Assembly: GCA_016869715.1 (NCBI GenBank)
Contig: VGDM01000009.1
Location: 1 to 64,000, forward strand
Direction of reading: 5' to 3'
Source of the DNA: Alphaproteobacteria bacterium
GTDB taxonomy: Bacteria; Pseudomonadota; Alphaproteobacteria; Acetobacterales; Acetobacteraceae
Length of the DNA: 64,000 nt
In this document: positions 8,401-17,652 of the stretch, piece by piece
Layout: every line of letters begins with the position of its first letter
How positions within the stretch are numbered: the first letter of the stretch is position 1
Notes under the pieces: model-generated
What the model saw: the letters and a program-made list of their open reading frames with translations, nothing else
What the model was told of the DNA's origin: nothing
The model's database searches: none
Translations under genes and position numbers: made by a program

Positions 8401-9621
8401 ATGAAACACTGGCCCGCCGCTCTTGGCGCCACCATGCTGATGCAATTGGTTGCCTCCTTCATGGGTCAGAGCTTGCCGGTGATCGCCCCCCTGATCATGG
8501 CAAGCACGGGGCTGGCGCCGGAACGTGTGGGAAATCTCTCATCGCTGACGGCACTCGCGACCGTGCTGTATCTGATGATTGGCGTCATATTCCTGGTGCG
8601 GATGGGGCCGGTGCGGATGCTGCAATTGGGCACGGCCATGGCGGTGACGGCGCTATTGGTGGCAAGCCTCGGTCAGGCCTGGGCTATATTCCTTGCGGCC
8701 TTCATGCTGGGACTTGGCTATGGGCCAACGCCGCCGGCGGGCAGCCGCATGCTGGCGGCAACCGCGCCGCTGGCGCATCGTTCGCTGATCTTTTCCATCA
8801 AACAGGCCGGCGCGCCAGCCGGAGGCGCCTTGGCCGGGCTGATCGCGGCTCCCGTCGCCCTCGCCTATGGCTGGCCGGCGGCGTTGATGCTGGCCTTTGG
8901 TGTTGGCGTTGCCGCTATCCTGGTGATCCAGCCGCTCCGCCCGGCTTTCGATGCGGAGCGCAATCGCGCGCAGCGGCTTCGCTTGTCCGACATATTCTCG
9001 CCGCGCGCCATCAGCGCGCCCTTAGCAAGCTTCAAGCAAAACACAGCGCTGAAGCGTGTCACGGCGCAGTCGGTTTCCTTCGCCATTTGCCAGGGCTGCC
9101 TGTTTTCCTTCACCGTCACGTGGCTGGTCGAAAAGCGTGGCTTTGATCTGGTGCTGGCGGGCAGCGTTTTCGCCGGCATGCAATTCGCTGGCGTGGTGGC
9201 GCGCATTCTGCTGGGCTGGTTGGCGGACCGCACCGGCAACGCACTCGCCAGTCTGGTGGCGCAGGGTTTTGTCGCGGGCGGCGCCATCCTTGCCTTGGCG
9301 CTGCTGCCAGCTGATGCCGGCTTCTGGCCGCTCGCGCTGATTTGCACAGTAATAGGCTTTTTCGGTGCGTCCTGGAACGGGATTTCATTGGCCGAGGTCG
9401 CGCGGCTTGCGCCACCCGGCAAGGTCGCAGATGCGACCGCGGGTTCGACGATCTTCGTCTTTCTCGGCTATGTCGCGGGGCCTTCGATTTTTGCGACGCT
9501 GGTCAGCTTCACCGGAAGCTGGACCTTGCCGCAAATCCTGATGGCAGCCCAGCTTCTGCTAGTCTCAGCGCTGGTCGGATTGGGGCTCAGGACACCCAGG
9601 CAGGGGGGCGCTTTTCCCTGA
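8401..9621 (+). CDS. MFS transporter
   Basis: A 406-residue major facilitator protein with about twelve hydrophobic segments. The segment AFMLGLGYGPTPPAGSRML around residue 105 and FSIKQAGAPAGGALAGLIAAPVA around 130 match the helix 4-5 region of the CynX/NarK-like organic anion group, and GWLADRTGN marks the inter-helix loop of the C-terminal half. The substrate cannot be assigned. Its last 35 bases overlap the 3' end of the convergent enoyl-CoA hydratase gene, so the two transcripts are antisense at their ends. Confidence 0.88.
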   Translation: MKHWPAALGATMLMQLVASFMGQSLPVIAPLIMASTGLAPERVGNLSSLTALATVLYLMIGVIFLVRMGPVRMLQLGTAMAVTALLVASLGQAWAIFLAAFMLGLGYGPTPPAGSRMLAATAPLAHRSLIFSIKQAGAPAGGALAGLIAAPVALAYGWPAALMLAFGVGVAAILVIQPLRPAFDAERNRAQRLRLSDIFSPRAISAPLASFKQNTALKRVTAQSVSFAICQGCLFSFTVTWLVEKRGFDLVLAGSVFAGMQFAGVVARILLGWLADRTGNALASLVAQGFVAGGAILALALLPADAGFWPLALICTVIGFFGASWNGISLAEVARLAPPGKVADATAGSTIFVFLGYVAGPSIFATLVSFTGSWTLPQILMAAQLLLVSALVGLGLRTPRQGGAFP

Positions 9622-10384
9622 AGGCGGCGATGCCCTCTCGCGCCTCATCGCCCGAGGCGCAACGCGCGAAGGCAAGCGCACCAGCTTCCGCATAGCCATC
9701 CGGCGAAAGCGGACCAAGGGCTGCGATCAGCTTCTTGGTCTCGGCCAGCGCACGCGGCGCGCCCTGCCGGCAATCCACGATCACCGCTGCCACCGCTGCT
9801 TCCAAAGCCGACGCATCGGCAACCATCTGATGCACCAAGCCAATGCGCGCCGCCTCGGTCGCATCGATGGCATTGCCTTGCAGCACCATGCGCGCGGCAT
9901 TGCTGCGGCCCATGCGGCGCACCATCCAGGGCAGGATTTGCGCCGGCACCAGGCCGCGCTTGGCTTCCGGCGCGGCAAAGCGCGCATCAGCCGTGGCAAT
10001 CGCGATATCAGCAGCGCAAACCCAACCAAGCCCACCGGCATGGGCCGCGCCTTGCACAGCTGCAATCACCACCTGCGGCAGGTTGCAGAGCCGCACGAAG
10101 CGTTGCCCGGTCGCGTGATTGCGTTGCTGCGCGACAGCCAATCGTTCCGCCTCCGTGCCCTGCGAACCCACTTCCGTCAAATCAAGTCCAGCACAGAAAT
10201 GCCCGCCAGCACCTGAGAAAATCACAATGCGGGCGGAGGTATCTTTCTCCAACGCATCAAGCGCCGCATCCAGGGCAACCCCCATCGCGGCTGACACGGC
10301 ATTGCGCCGATGCGGCCGATTGAGGCTAAGGCGCACCACTGGCCCTTCCCGTGTGAGCAGAACGGGATTTTCAGTCTCAGACAT
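9587..10384 (-). CDS. Enoyl-CoA hydratase/isomerase family protein
   Basis: A 265-residue crotonase-fold protein. The oxyanion-hole segment is FSGAGGHFCAGLDL (near residue 60) and the second one is AAVQGAAHAGGLGWVCAADIAIA (near 105). FAAPEAKRGLVPAQI carries the glutamate (E in PEA) that acts in hydration in classical members. ATG 10384 with GAAGG nine bases upstream is a better start than the GTG at 10393. It is the last gene of the leftward run that contains the sugar-type ABC importer, 19 bases after the hydroxyacid dehydrogenase. The specific substrate is unknown. Confidence 0.9.
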   Translation of the reverse strand: MSETENPVLLTREGPVVRLSLNRPHRRNAVSAAMGVALDAALDALEKDTSARIVIFSGAGGHFCAGLDLTEVGSQGTEAERLAVAQQRNHATGQRFVRLCNLPQVVIAAVQGAAHAGGLGWVCAADIAIATADARFAAPEAKRGLVPAQILPWMVRRMGRSNAARMVLQGNAIDATEAARIGLVHQMVADASALEAAVAAVIVDCRQGAPRALAETKKLIAALGPLSPDGYAEAGALAFARCASGDEAREGIAAFREKRPPAWVS

Positions 10385-10403
10385 GTGATGCACCTTCGCT
10401 TTG

Positions 10404-11447
10404 TTACGAATTCGGCCCGCGTTCCATGGAATAGGGCTGCCAACGCTTGAGGCTTGTACCCGTCAGCACTGTTGGATTGACGCAAGACAGCGGCCAACGG
10501 CCGGAAAGCACGAGTGAAATATTCTGCCCCACGCGGCGCTTACGCGCCGGGTCAAACCGCGCCGAGGCCGAGGCATTATGCGGCGACAGGATCACATTTT
10601 GCATCTTGTGCAGGGGATTATCCGGCTTGGTCGGCTCAATTTCAAACACATCAATGCCAGCGCCCGCGATCCAGCCCTTTCGCAGCGCCTTGATCAGCCC
10701 GGCCTCTTCCACCGTCGGCCCCCGGCCTGTGGTGACAAACACCGCGGTCTTCTTCATCTGCTTGAAGTGCTTTTCCTTGAAGAAGCCGCGTGTTTCGGGG
10801 GTATCCGGCAAATGCATGGAAAGAAAGTCTGAGGTGGCAAGCAGATCGGAAAGGCTAGCAGGTTCCACGCCAAGCGCTGACATGGTCAGTTCTTCCACGA
10901 AGGGATCGAAGGCCTTCATATGCAGGCCAAAGGCGCGGGCGCGATGCGCGGTCGCGCGGGCCACACGTCCAAAGCCGATGAAGCCCATGGTCTGGCCCAT
11001 CAGGCGCGGGATTTGCAGCAATTGCGGGCGGCCTTCACCCCAACGGCCTTCACGCACCATGCGGTCCTGTTCAATGCAGCGCCGATGGGTTGCCAACAAC
11101 AGCATCATGGCGTGATCGGCCACTTCTTCAATGAAGGTATCCGGGCAATTCGTGACCGGAATGCCCTGCGCGGTCGCGGCAGCCACATCCACATAATCAA
11201 CACCAACAGAACCAAGCGCGATGATGCGGCACTTCTTCAGCGCCTTGATCATCTTGGCGGTGAATTGCATACCCTTGGCATAGACCGCGTCCGCCTGCCC
11301 TGCCTTGGCGATGAAATCCTTCTCAGTCGGTTGGCATTCGATGATCTCCGCCCCCATGCCATCAAGCGCCTCAAGCTCATAATCATAGCCGCCGCCGGAG
11401 GTGGTGAAGGACGCCGCCGCGGGCGTCAGGATGGTAAATTTAGCCAT
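10404..11447 (-). CDS. D-isomer-specific 2-hydroxyacid dehydrogenase, NAD-binding
   Basis: A 347-residue protein of the D-2-hydroxyacid dehydrogenase family (D-lactate, glycerate, phosphoglycerate type). The nucleotide-binding loop is MGFIGFGRVARATAHRARAFG around residue 155. The catalytic Arg is likely in TTGRGPTVEE, the Glu in DVFEIEP and the His in ILSPHNASASARF. It should reduce a 2-keto acid or oxidise a D-2-hydroxy acid with NAD(P). The start is ATG 11447 with AAGGA nine bases upstream; the ORF track adds 12 unsupported residues. It lies 19 bases after the MalG-type permease gene, which suggests that the imported compound feeds a hydroxy/keto-acid route. Confidence 0.92.
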   Translation of the reverse strand: MAKFTILTPAAASFTTSGGGYDYELEALDGMGAEIIECQPTEKDFIAKAGQADAVYAKGMQFTAKMIKALKKCRIIALGSVGVDYVDVAAATAQGIPVTNCPDTFIEEVADHAMMLLLATHRRCIEQDRMVREGRWGEGRPQLLQIPRLMGQTMGFIGFGRVARATAHRARAFGLHMKAFDPFVEELTMSALGVEPASLSDLLATSDFLSMHLPDTPETRGFFKEKHFKQMKKTAVFVTTGRGPTVEEAGLIKALRKGWIAGAGIDVFEIEPTKPDNPLHKMQNVILSPHNASASARFDPARKRRVGQNISLVLSGRWPLSCVNPTVLTGTSLKRWQPYSMERGPNS

Positions 11448-11466
11448 GTGATCGGTCCTTTTCAGA

Positions 11467-12369
11467 TCATTCCTTAACCGCACCGGTCAGGGAGGAAACG
11501 TAGTAATCCACGAAGAAGGAATAGAAGATCGCAACCGGCAGTGACCCCAGCAAGGCACCCGCCATCAGCGCACCCCATTGATAGACATCGCCTGTGACCA
11601 ATTCGGTCAGGATCGCGACGGGAACGGTTTTGTTCTCGCTCGATTGGATGAAAGCGAGCGCATAGATGAATTCATTCCAGGACAAGGTGAAGGAGAAAAT
11701 GCCCGCGCTGATCAGCCCCGGCACGGCGAGTGGCAGGGTGATCCGCCTCAGGATTTGCAGCCGCGTGGCGCCATCAATCAAAGCGCACTCCTCAAGCTCA
11801 TAGGGAATGGATTTGAAATAGCCAATCAGGAGCCAGGTGCAAAAGGGCACCAGGAAGGTCGGATAAACCAGGATCAGCGCGAAGGGCGTATCAAATAACC
11901 CAAGCTGAAACACCATGGTCGCCAGCGGAATGAACAGGATGGAGGGCGGCACCAGATAGGCGAGATAGATCGCAAGCCCGACATATTGGCTGCCGGTGAA
12001 GCGCAAGCGCTGAATGGCATAGGCAGCGAGTGTGGAACTGACGAGTGAGAGAATGGTCGCACCAACTGCCACCATCATTGTGGTCATCAGCCATCTTGGA
12101 TAGGCCGTATTGAAAAGCAGCAGCCTGATGTGATCGAGCGTCGGGGAGCTGATCCAGAAGGGGTTATGCGTCTTGTAGTCGTAAAGCTCCGCATTCGGTT
12201 TGAAGGAGGTGATGGTCATCCAATAAAACGGAAACAGCAGGATGATCAGAAAGCAGGCGAGCGGCAGATAGATGGTGACCATCCGCCGCGCCTTGCTGTC
12301 CCAGGCCATGGCTTCGGTTGGCGGGGCAGCGCTGGACTGGGTTTCTACTCCTTGCCTTGTGGCGCTCAT
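11467..12369 (-). CDS. ABC transporter permease, carbohydrate type (MalG-like)
   Basis: A 300-residue inner-membrane permease with six predicted helices. The EAA loop that docks on the ATPase reads LEECALIDGATRLQILRRITLPLAVPGL around residues 200-228. The family imports sugars, polyols or glycerol phosphates. It lies 18 bases after the MalF-like gene and belongs to the set at 11467-15822 (two permeases, a binding protein, an ATPase). Confidence 0.93.
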   Translation of the reverse strand: MSATRQGVETQSSAAPPTEAMAWDSKARRMVTIYLPLACFLIILLFPFYWMTITSFKPNAELYDYKTHNPFWISSPTLDHIRLLLFNTAYPRWLMTTMMVAVGATILSLVSSTLAAYAIQRLRFTGSQYVGLAIYLAYLVPPSILFIPLATMVFQLGLFDTPFALILVYPTFLVPFCTWLLIGYFKSIPYELEECALIDGATRLQILRRITLPLAVPGLISAGIFSFTLSWNEFIYALAFIQSSENKTVPVAILTELVTGDVYQWGALMAGALLGSLPVAIFYSFFVDYYVSSLTGAVKE

Positions 12370-12387
12370 GGCATTTTGCTCCCGGCG

Positions 12388-13338
12388 TCAATCATTGCTT
12401 TCACCCTGCTGCCATTTGCGGCGTGCCAGAGCGAAATAGCTGAACAAGGTTGCGAAAACGAGGAAGGGAATCATAGAAACCGCAATCGCCGCACCCTCGC
12501 CCAATTGCCCTGCCGGAATGCCGCGCTGGAAGGCAAGCGTTGCCAGCAAATGCGTGGAATTCACCGGCCCGCCGCGCGTGATGGCATAGACCAACTGGAA
12601 ATCCGTGAAGGTGAAGATGATGCTGAAGGTCATGACAATAGCCAAGATTGGCAGCAGCATCGGGAAGGTGATGTAGCGAAAGCGCTGCCAGGCGGTGGAG
12701 CCATCCAGCAGCGCGGCTTCATAAAGCGATGGCGAAATGGTCTGCAAACCCGCGAGCAGCGAAATCGCAACAAAGGGAATGCCGCGCCAGATATTGGCGG
12801 CAATCAGCGACCAGCGCGCGGGCCAGGCGGTATTGATGAAATCAACATTGGTGTCGCGCAGACCAAGCTCGATCAGCATCCAGGAAATGACAGAAAATTG
12901 CGGATTATAGATCCACCAAAAGGCCACCGCTGTCAGCACCGTCGGCACGATCCAGGGCAGCAGAATGATGGCGCGTAGCAGTGATTTGAACGGCAAGTGA
13001 TTATTCAACAGCAGCGCCAACCAGAGCCCAAGCGCGAATTTCCCAATGGTGGCAACACCTGTATAAAACACGCTAAAGAATACTGCGTTCCAGAAAATCG
13101 GGTCTTCGATCATGAATTCAAAGTTTTCGAGCCCGACCCAGCGTCCGCTCCGCCCGATGGTGGTATCGGTGAACGCCAACCAGATGCCAAGCCCCAGCGG
13201 ATAGGTCAGGAATACTGCCAGCAGGCCAACCGCCGGCAGCAGGCAGAGAATGATCAGAAAGGGCTTCCAATCGAGTAGCCTGGTCAGCCAGTTCTGCTCG
13301 ATCTTCGGCCTGACCCATCCTGTAGTGCTGCTGGACAT
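12388..13338 (-). CDS. ABC transporter permease, carbohydrate type (MalF-like)
   Basis: A 316-residue inner-membrane permease. The first helix starts near residue 27 and the EAA loop reads SLYEAALLDGSTAWQRFRYITFPMLLPI near residues 208-236. It forms the heterodimeric channel with the MalG-like gene just downstream. The upstream neighbour is the solute-binding protein gene with a 54-base gap. Confidence 0.93.
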   Translation of the reverse strand: MSSSTTGWVRPKIEQNWLTRLLDWKPFLIILCLLPAVGLLAVFLTYPLGLGIWLAFTDTTIGRSGRWVGLENFEFMIEDPIFWNAVFFSVFYTGVATIGKFALGLWLALLLNNHLPFKSLLRAIILLPWIVPTVLTAVAFWWIYNPQFSVISWMLIELGLRDTNVDFINTAWPARWSLIAANIWRGIPFVAISLLAGLQTISPSLYEAALLDGSTAWQRFRYITFPMLLPILAIVMTFSIIFTFTDFQLVYAITRGGPVNSTHLLATLAFQRGIPAGQLGEGAAIAVSMIPFLVFATLFSYFALARRKWQQGESND

Positions 13339-13392
13339 TCAAGAGGCTCCGGGAGGGGGCGGCCTTTGCATGGAAGGCCGCCCTTGTTCGGT

Positions 13393-14736
13393 TTACGCGC
13401 GACGGAAGATGCGGCGCGACCGCCGTTCGGCCTCACGCATCGCCGCGTCCGGCGTCGCCTGACCAGCAGCAACTGAGGCGAACATCTGCACCAGCACATA
13501 TTCCGCATTGGCCTGGCCAGAGGCTTCCGAAATCGGACCCTTATAGCCATTCCAGAATTGGCTATTCATGCCATCACGGAAGATCGTGACCTTCGGATCG
13601 CTGGTCCAAACCGAGGCAGCCCGATAGGCGTTCAGCGGATGCGCCCAATAGCCAAGATTGGCATTGAGCCATGGCTCATATTGTTCCACTTCCATCATGA
13701 AAGCTACGAAGGCCTTCGCCGCATTGGGGAAGCGGCTGTGGCGGAAGACCATGGCATTCAGGATCAGGGGCGCATTGGGCCAGCTATTCGCCTGACCAAG
13801 CGGCATGACGCTATGTTCCGAATCATCGGCAATGGCGCGCGTCGCCGGATCATTCTTCAGCGCAAAGTAAAGCGATACGCCATTTTGCGTGAGCCAGCAG
13901 GTATTCGCCGCATAGGCCTGATTATTGCTGATATCGCCCCAAGCAATCGTGCCGCCATCAACAAAGGTCGGGTAGAGTTCCCGGAGGTAATTCAGCGCTG
14001 CCAGGGTTTGCGGGCTATTGACCGAAACCGCGCCACTTTCATCGATGATGGAAGCGCCATGGCTCCACATGAGCCAATTGGCGAAGCCATTTCCATCACC
14101 GATTGCATTGCCGAGCGCGAAACCAGCCGGCTTATTGATACGGCGCAGGCGCCGGCAGAGTTCAAGAAAGCTCGTCAGATCATTGGGCGGTGATTGGAAG
14201 CCCACCTCATTCACGGCGGATTTACGCCAGATCAGCGGGCCAGAAGTGCCGCCCATAGGCAGGCCAATCCAATTATTGGTGCCGTGCCGTTTGCCAAGTT
14301 TCTCACCGCCGAACATCCAGCCGCCGAATTTCTTACCAAGATATTCGGCAATATCCGAAAGTTCAATCAGCTTATCGGCATAGATATGGGGTGAATCACC
14401 AAAGCCGATGATGCAATCCGGGCCCGCGCCAGTATTGGCGGTGACAGCGGTTTGCTGGTTGATGTCTTCCCAACCCACGAAATCCACGCGCACCTGCACG
14501 CCGGTTTGCTGGGTGAAGCGCGCGGCATTTGCACGGAACACTTCTTCATCGGGTGCCACGAAGCGGACCGGACGCAGGATGCGCAAGGTTGCGCCGTTTT
14601 CGATCGGCAGGCGCGGCGCCGCAACGCTAGCATCGCCGCGTACCCGATTTTGCGCCAGTGCCTCGCCGCCGGCAGCAAGTGCCGCCATGCCGACACCGGC
14701 ACCAAGAATGCTGCGTCTTGTGATGATATTGGCCAT
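13393..14736 (-). CDS. ABC transporter extracellular solute-binding protein (family 1, sugar type)
   Basis: A 447-residue secreted binding protein. The leader ITRRSILGAGVGMAALAAGGEALAQ has a twin-arginine-like pair. The mature part shows the family 1 layout: RVDFVGWEDINQQTAVTANTGAGPDCIIGF near residues 85-115, a WRKSAVNEVGFQSPPNDLTSF hinge region and NAMVFRHSRFPNAAKAFVAFMM in the C-terminal lobe. The ligand is unknown; other genes of the operon suggest a polyol, sugar acid or similar compound. It is followed by the MalF- and MalG-like permeases. Confidence 0.92.
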   Translation of the reverse strand: MANIITRRSILGAGVGMAALAAGGEALAQNRVRGDASVAAPRLPIENGATLRILRPVRFVAPDEEVFRANAARFTQQTGVQVRVDFVGWEDINQQTAVTANTGAGPDCIIGFGDSPHIYADKLIELSDIAEYLGKKFGGWMFGGEKLGKRHGTNNWIGLPMGGTSGPLIWRKSAVNEVGFQSPPNDLTSFLELCRRLRRINKPAGFALGNAIGDGNGFANWLMWSHGASIIDESGAVSVNSPQTLAALNYLRELYPTFVDGGTIAWGDISNNQAYAANTCWLTQNGVSLYFALKNDPATRAIADDSEHSVMPLGQANSWPNAPLILNAMVFRHSRFPNAAKAFVAFMMEVEQYEPWLNANLGYWAHPLNAYRAASVWTSDPKVTIFRDGMNSQFWNGYKGPISEASGQANAEYVLVQMFASVAAGQATPDAAMREAERRSRRIFRRA

Positions 14737-14769
14737 TTCTTCACTCCTTGATGTTTGGTTGAAAGGTGA

Positions 14770-15822
14770 CTAAATCCTCTGCCCGCTTGCCTTGTCGAAA
14801 ATATGCGCAAGGGAAAGTTCGGGAGAAACTGCCAGCGCATCACCACGATGAGACGCGATCCTCTCACGGAATGCACCCATGATGGTAATGTCACCCACCC
14901 GCAGGATCACCTGCGTCTCGGAACCCGTGGGCTCCACCACCTGAATGGTGGTCTTGATGCCATCGGGATCAAGGCGCAGATGCTCAGGCCGAATGCCATA
15001 AATCACTTCCGCCCCTTCGCGATTGGCATAGGCGGTTGGTAGTGGCCAGCTTGTGCCGCCACCATCAATGAAGCTGCCATCCTTAATCCGCCCGGCAAGC
15101 AGGTTCATCGCCGGTGATCCGATGAAGCCCGCGACGAAAAGATTGGCTGGCCGGTCATAGAGTTCCAAGGGCGCGCCGGCCTGTTCGATCCGGCCATGGT
15201 TCATGACCACAATCTTATCCGCCATGGTCATGGCTTCGATCTGGTCATGGGTCACGTAAACCGTGGTGACCTTCAGGCGCTGATGCAATTCCTTGATCTC
15301 GGCCCGCATCTGCACGCGCAGCTTCGCATCAAGGTTGGAAAGCGGTTCATCAAACAGAAAGACTTGCGGGTTGCGTACAATGGCGCGCCCCATGGCAACA
15401 CGTTGGCGCTGACCGCCGGAAAGCTGGCGCGGATAGCGGTGCAGCAATTGCTCCAACCCCAAAATCCGCGCGGCCTTCTGCACCTCCTGGTCCATTACCT
15501 CCGTGGGCGCGCCGGCCAGTTTCATGGAAAAGGCCATGTTCTGATAGACGGTCATATGCGGATAAAGCGCGTAATTCTGGAACACCATCGCAATATCGCG
15601 GTCCTTGGGCGGCACCTTGTTCACCACCCTATCGCCGATCGCGATCTCACCACCCGTGATATTCTCAAGCCCCGCCAACATGCGGAGCAGCGTGGATTTG
15701 CCACAACCGGAAGGTCCAACGAGAACAACGAATTGCCCGTCTTCAATATCCACGCTCACGCCATGCAATACCTGCGTGGAACCGAAGGCCTTGCGTACTT
15801 CGCGAATTTCTACTGTCGCCAT
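14770..15822 (-). CDS. ABC transporter ATP-binding protein (UgpC/MalK/MsmK type)
   Basis: A 350-residue ATPase. Walker A is GPSGCGKST near residue 38, the Q-loop FQNYALYPHMTV near 80, the signature LSGGQRQRVAMGRAI near 135, and Walker B VFLFDEPLSNLD near 158, with the switch His in VYVTHDQIEAM. The C-terminal extension holds a TOBE-type domain, as in MalK/UgpC. ATG 15822 fits the family opening MATVEIREVRKAFGSTQVLHG; the ORF track's start eight codons earlier is less likely. It energises the adjoining two permeases and lies 33 bases before the binding-protein gene. Confidence 0.95.
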   Translation of the reverse strand: MATVEIREVRKAFGSTQVLHGVSVDIEDGQFVVLVGPSGCGKSTLLRMLAGLENITGGEIAIGDRVVNKVPPKDRDIAMVFQNYALYPHMTVYQNMAFSMKLAGAPTEVMDQEVQKAARILGLEQLLHRYPRQLSGGQRQRVAMGRAIVRNPQVFLFDEPLSNLDAKLRVQMRAEIKELHQRLKVTTVYVTHDQIEAMTMADKIVVMNHGRIEQAGAPLELYDRPANLFVAGFIGSPAMNLLAGRIKDGSFIDGGGTSWPLPTAYANREGAEVIYGIRPEHLRLDPDGIKTTIQVVEPTGSETQVILRVGDITIMGAFRERIASHRGDALAVSPELSLAHIFDKASGQRI

Positions 15823-15858
15823 ATACCCTAATCCTTCCCGACCCACGGCTCCCCGTTG

Positions 15859-17487
15859 CTATTGGCGTGAGATTTCCGTCTCCTTGGAGGTGATGAATTC
15901 CAGCAGCGCCGGCGTGCCATTCTTTGTCTGCTCAATGCCGCGCTTGATGGCCGGGATGATATCCGCGACCTGTTCCACCCTTTCGCCATAACCGCCAAAG
16001 GCGCGCGCCATCGCGGCATAGTCGCCCGAAATATCGGTGGAGCGATATTTCTCCGTGCTGATCGGCATGACCTTCAATTCGATCGCCATGGAGAAGTTAT
16101 TGAGCAGGATTGACAAGATCGGGATACGTTCACGCACCGCCGTTTCGAAATCCATACCCGTAAAGCCAATCGCCGCATCGCCCCAGACATTGATACAAAG
16201 CTTATCCGGTGCGGCAAGCTTCGCGCCCATGGCCAGCCCAAGGCCATAGCCAAGCTGCGTCGTCTTGCCCCAGCCGAGATAAGTCAAAGGCTTGCGACTG
16301 ACCCAGAAGGGCGAGAGCTGATCGCGCGGGCTGCCAGCATCATGGGTAATGATGGTATTGTCCACATCCACCGTTCGCCACACATCGCGCAACACGCGAT
16401 AGGGGTTGAGCGGCGAGGCACCGCTATCCGTCTTATGCGCCCAGGCTGCCAGCCATTCCTTATTGAGCCCTGCAATTTCCTTCGCCACGGCCGTGGGGCT
16501 GCGCGGCTTTTTGATGCGCGAAGCTAGATCGGCAATCAGCCCACCCATCGTCAAGCCAGCATCGCCGACGAGGCCGATGTCAATCGGCAGATCCTTGCCT
16601 AGATGGTCAGGATCAAGCGTCGCGTGAATGACCTTCTTGCCGCTTGGCATTTTCACACCGAAATTGGTTTCCGTAAAGGAACATCCAATACCGAGGATCA
16701 CATCGGCATTATCCAGGAAATGCCGCACGCCACGCCGCATCGCGAGGCCACCTGAACCCAAGGCCAGCGGATGATCTTCCGGAAAGGCTGATTTTCCGCC
16801 AAGGCTGGTGGTAACAGGTGCCGCCAACATCTCCGCCAAGGCCTGCAATTGCGGCCAGGCGCGCGCCCAATGCACGCCAGTGCCGGCATAAATCACCGGG
16901 CGCTTCGCCTTGGCCAGCATCGCCGCCGCGCGTTCCAGATCAACCGGGTCAGGGCCATACCGTGTGGCCGCCACCGGGTGATAGGCGAGCGGTTCCGGCA
17001 CTTCCTCACTCCACATATCGGTCGGGATTTCGACCAACACGGGGCCGCCACGGCCGTTGCGCAACCGTGCGAAGGCGCGGCGAAGGATATTCGGCACCTC
17101 AGCCGCGCTCATGATGGGTTCGGCGGATTTGGTAATGCCGCGCATCTGTAAGGAAGAATTGAAGTTGGGATCAATATGCGCAATGCGGCGCGGATAGCCC
17201 ATGGGCAGCACCAAAACCGGCACGCTTTCGCCATAGCATTGCGCAACCCCGCCATAGGCATTCTCGGCACCCGGCCCATGCTGCATGCAAAAGGCACCAA
17301 TGGTGCGCCCCGATGTCACGCGCGAAATCGCATCCGCCATATGCAGGCCGATTCTCTCCTGCCGGACCATGATGGGGCGGATATCCGCATCGGCGGCATA
17401 TTCAATCAGATAATTGACCGGATAGCCGGTGAGGATCTGAATGCCCTCACGCTTCATGATTTCCGCGATGGCCGCGCCGAGTTTCAT
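15859..17487 (-). CDS. Thiamine-pyrophosphate-requiring enzyme, acetolactate-synthase-like
   Basis: A 542-residue enzyme of the TPP superfamily with the three usual domains. The catalytic Glu is in MVRQERIGLHMADAISRVT near residue 45. The central domain has ERAAAMLAKAKRPVIYAGTG. The TPP/metal motif reads GDAAIGFTGMDFETAVRERI then ILLNN, matching GDG-X25-NN with Ala for the second Gly. Start ATG 17487 fits MKLGAAIAEIMKREGIQILTG; the track's 15 extra residues look non-homologous. Related enzymes make acetolactate, decarboxylate oxalyl-CoA, glyoxylate or sulfopyruvate, or cleave inositol rings; the substrate here is unresolved. It is the first gene of the leftward run with the sugar-type ABC importer and the hydroxyacid dehydrogenase, suggesting one catabolic unit. 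Confidence 0.9.
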   Translation of the reverse strand: MKLGAAIAEIMKREGIQILTGYPVNYLIEYAADADIRPIMVRQERIGLHMADAISRVTSGRTIGAFCMQHGPGAENAYGGVAQCYGESVPVLVLPMGYPRRIAHIDPNFNSSLQMRGITKSAEPIMSAAEVPNILRRAFARLRNGRGGPVLVEIPTDMWSEEVPEPLAYHPVAATRYGPDPVDLERAAAMLAKAKRPVIYAGTGVHWARAWPQLQALAEMLAAPVTTSLGGKSAFPEDHPLALGSGGLAMRRGVRHFLDNADVILGIGCSFTETNFGVKMPSGKKVIHATLDPDHLGKDLPIDIGLVGDAGLTMGGLIADLASRIKKPRSPTAVAKEIAGLNKEWLAAWAHKTDSGASPLNPYRVLRDVWRTVDVDNTIITHDAGSPRDQLSPFWVSRKPLTYLGWGKTTQLGYGLGLAMGAKLAAPDKLCINVWGDAAIGFTGMDFETAVRERIPILSILLNNFSMAIELKVMPISTEKYRSTDISGDYAAMARAFGGYGERVEQVADIIPAIKRGIEQTKNGTPALLEFITSKETEISRQ

Positions 17488-17652
17488 GACTTTCCCTACC
17501 CTGGCGCCAGGCGCCGTTTCATCCCTTGGCACGCTGTCGGTGCCTCAGGGGGAAGCCTAGGCGTGCTTTGCACCCGGATGCAATAAGGCAATGGCCTTGC
17601 GCCCCTAAGCCCGACCCGGCAGGCTTGCCCCTGCCCTTTTGAAGGATCGCCT

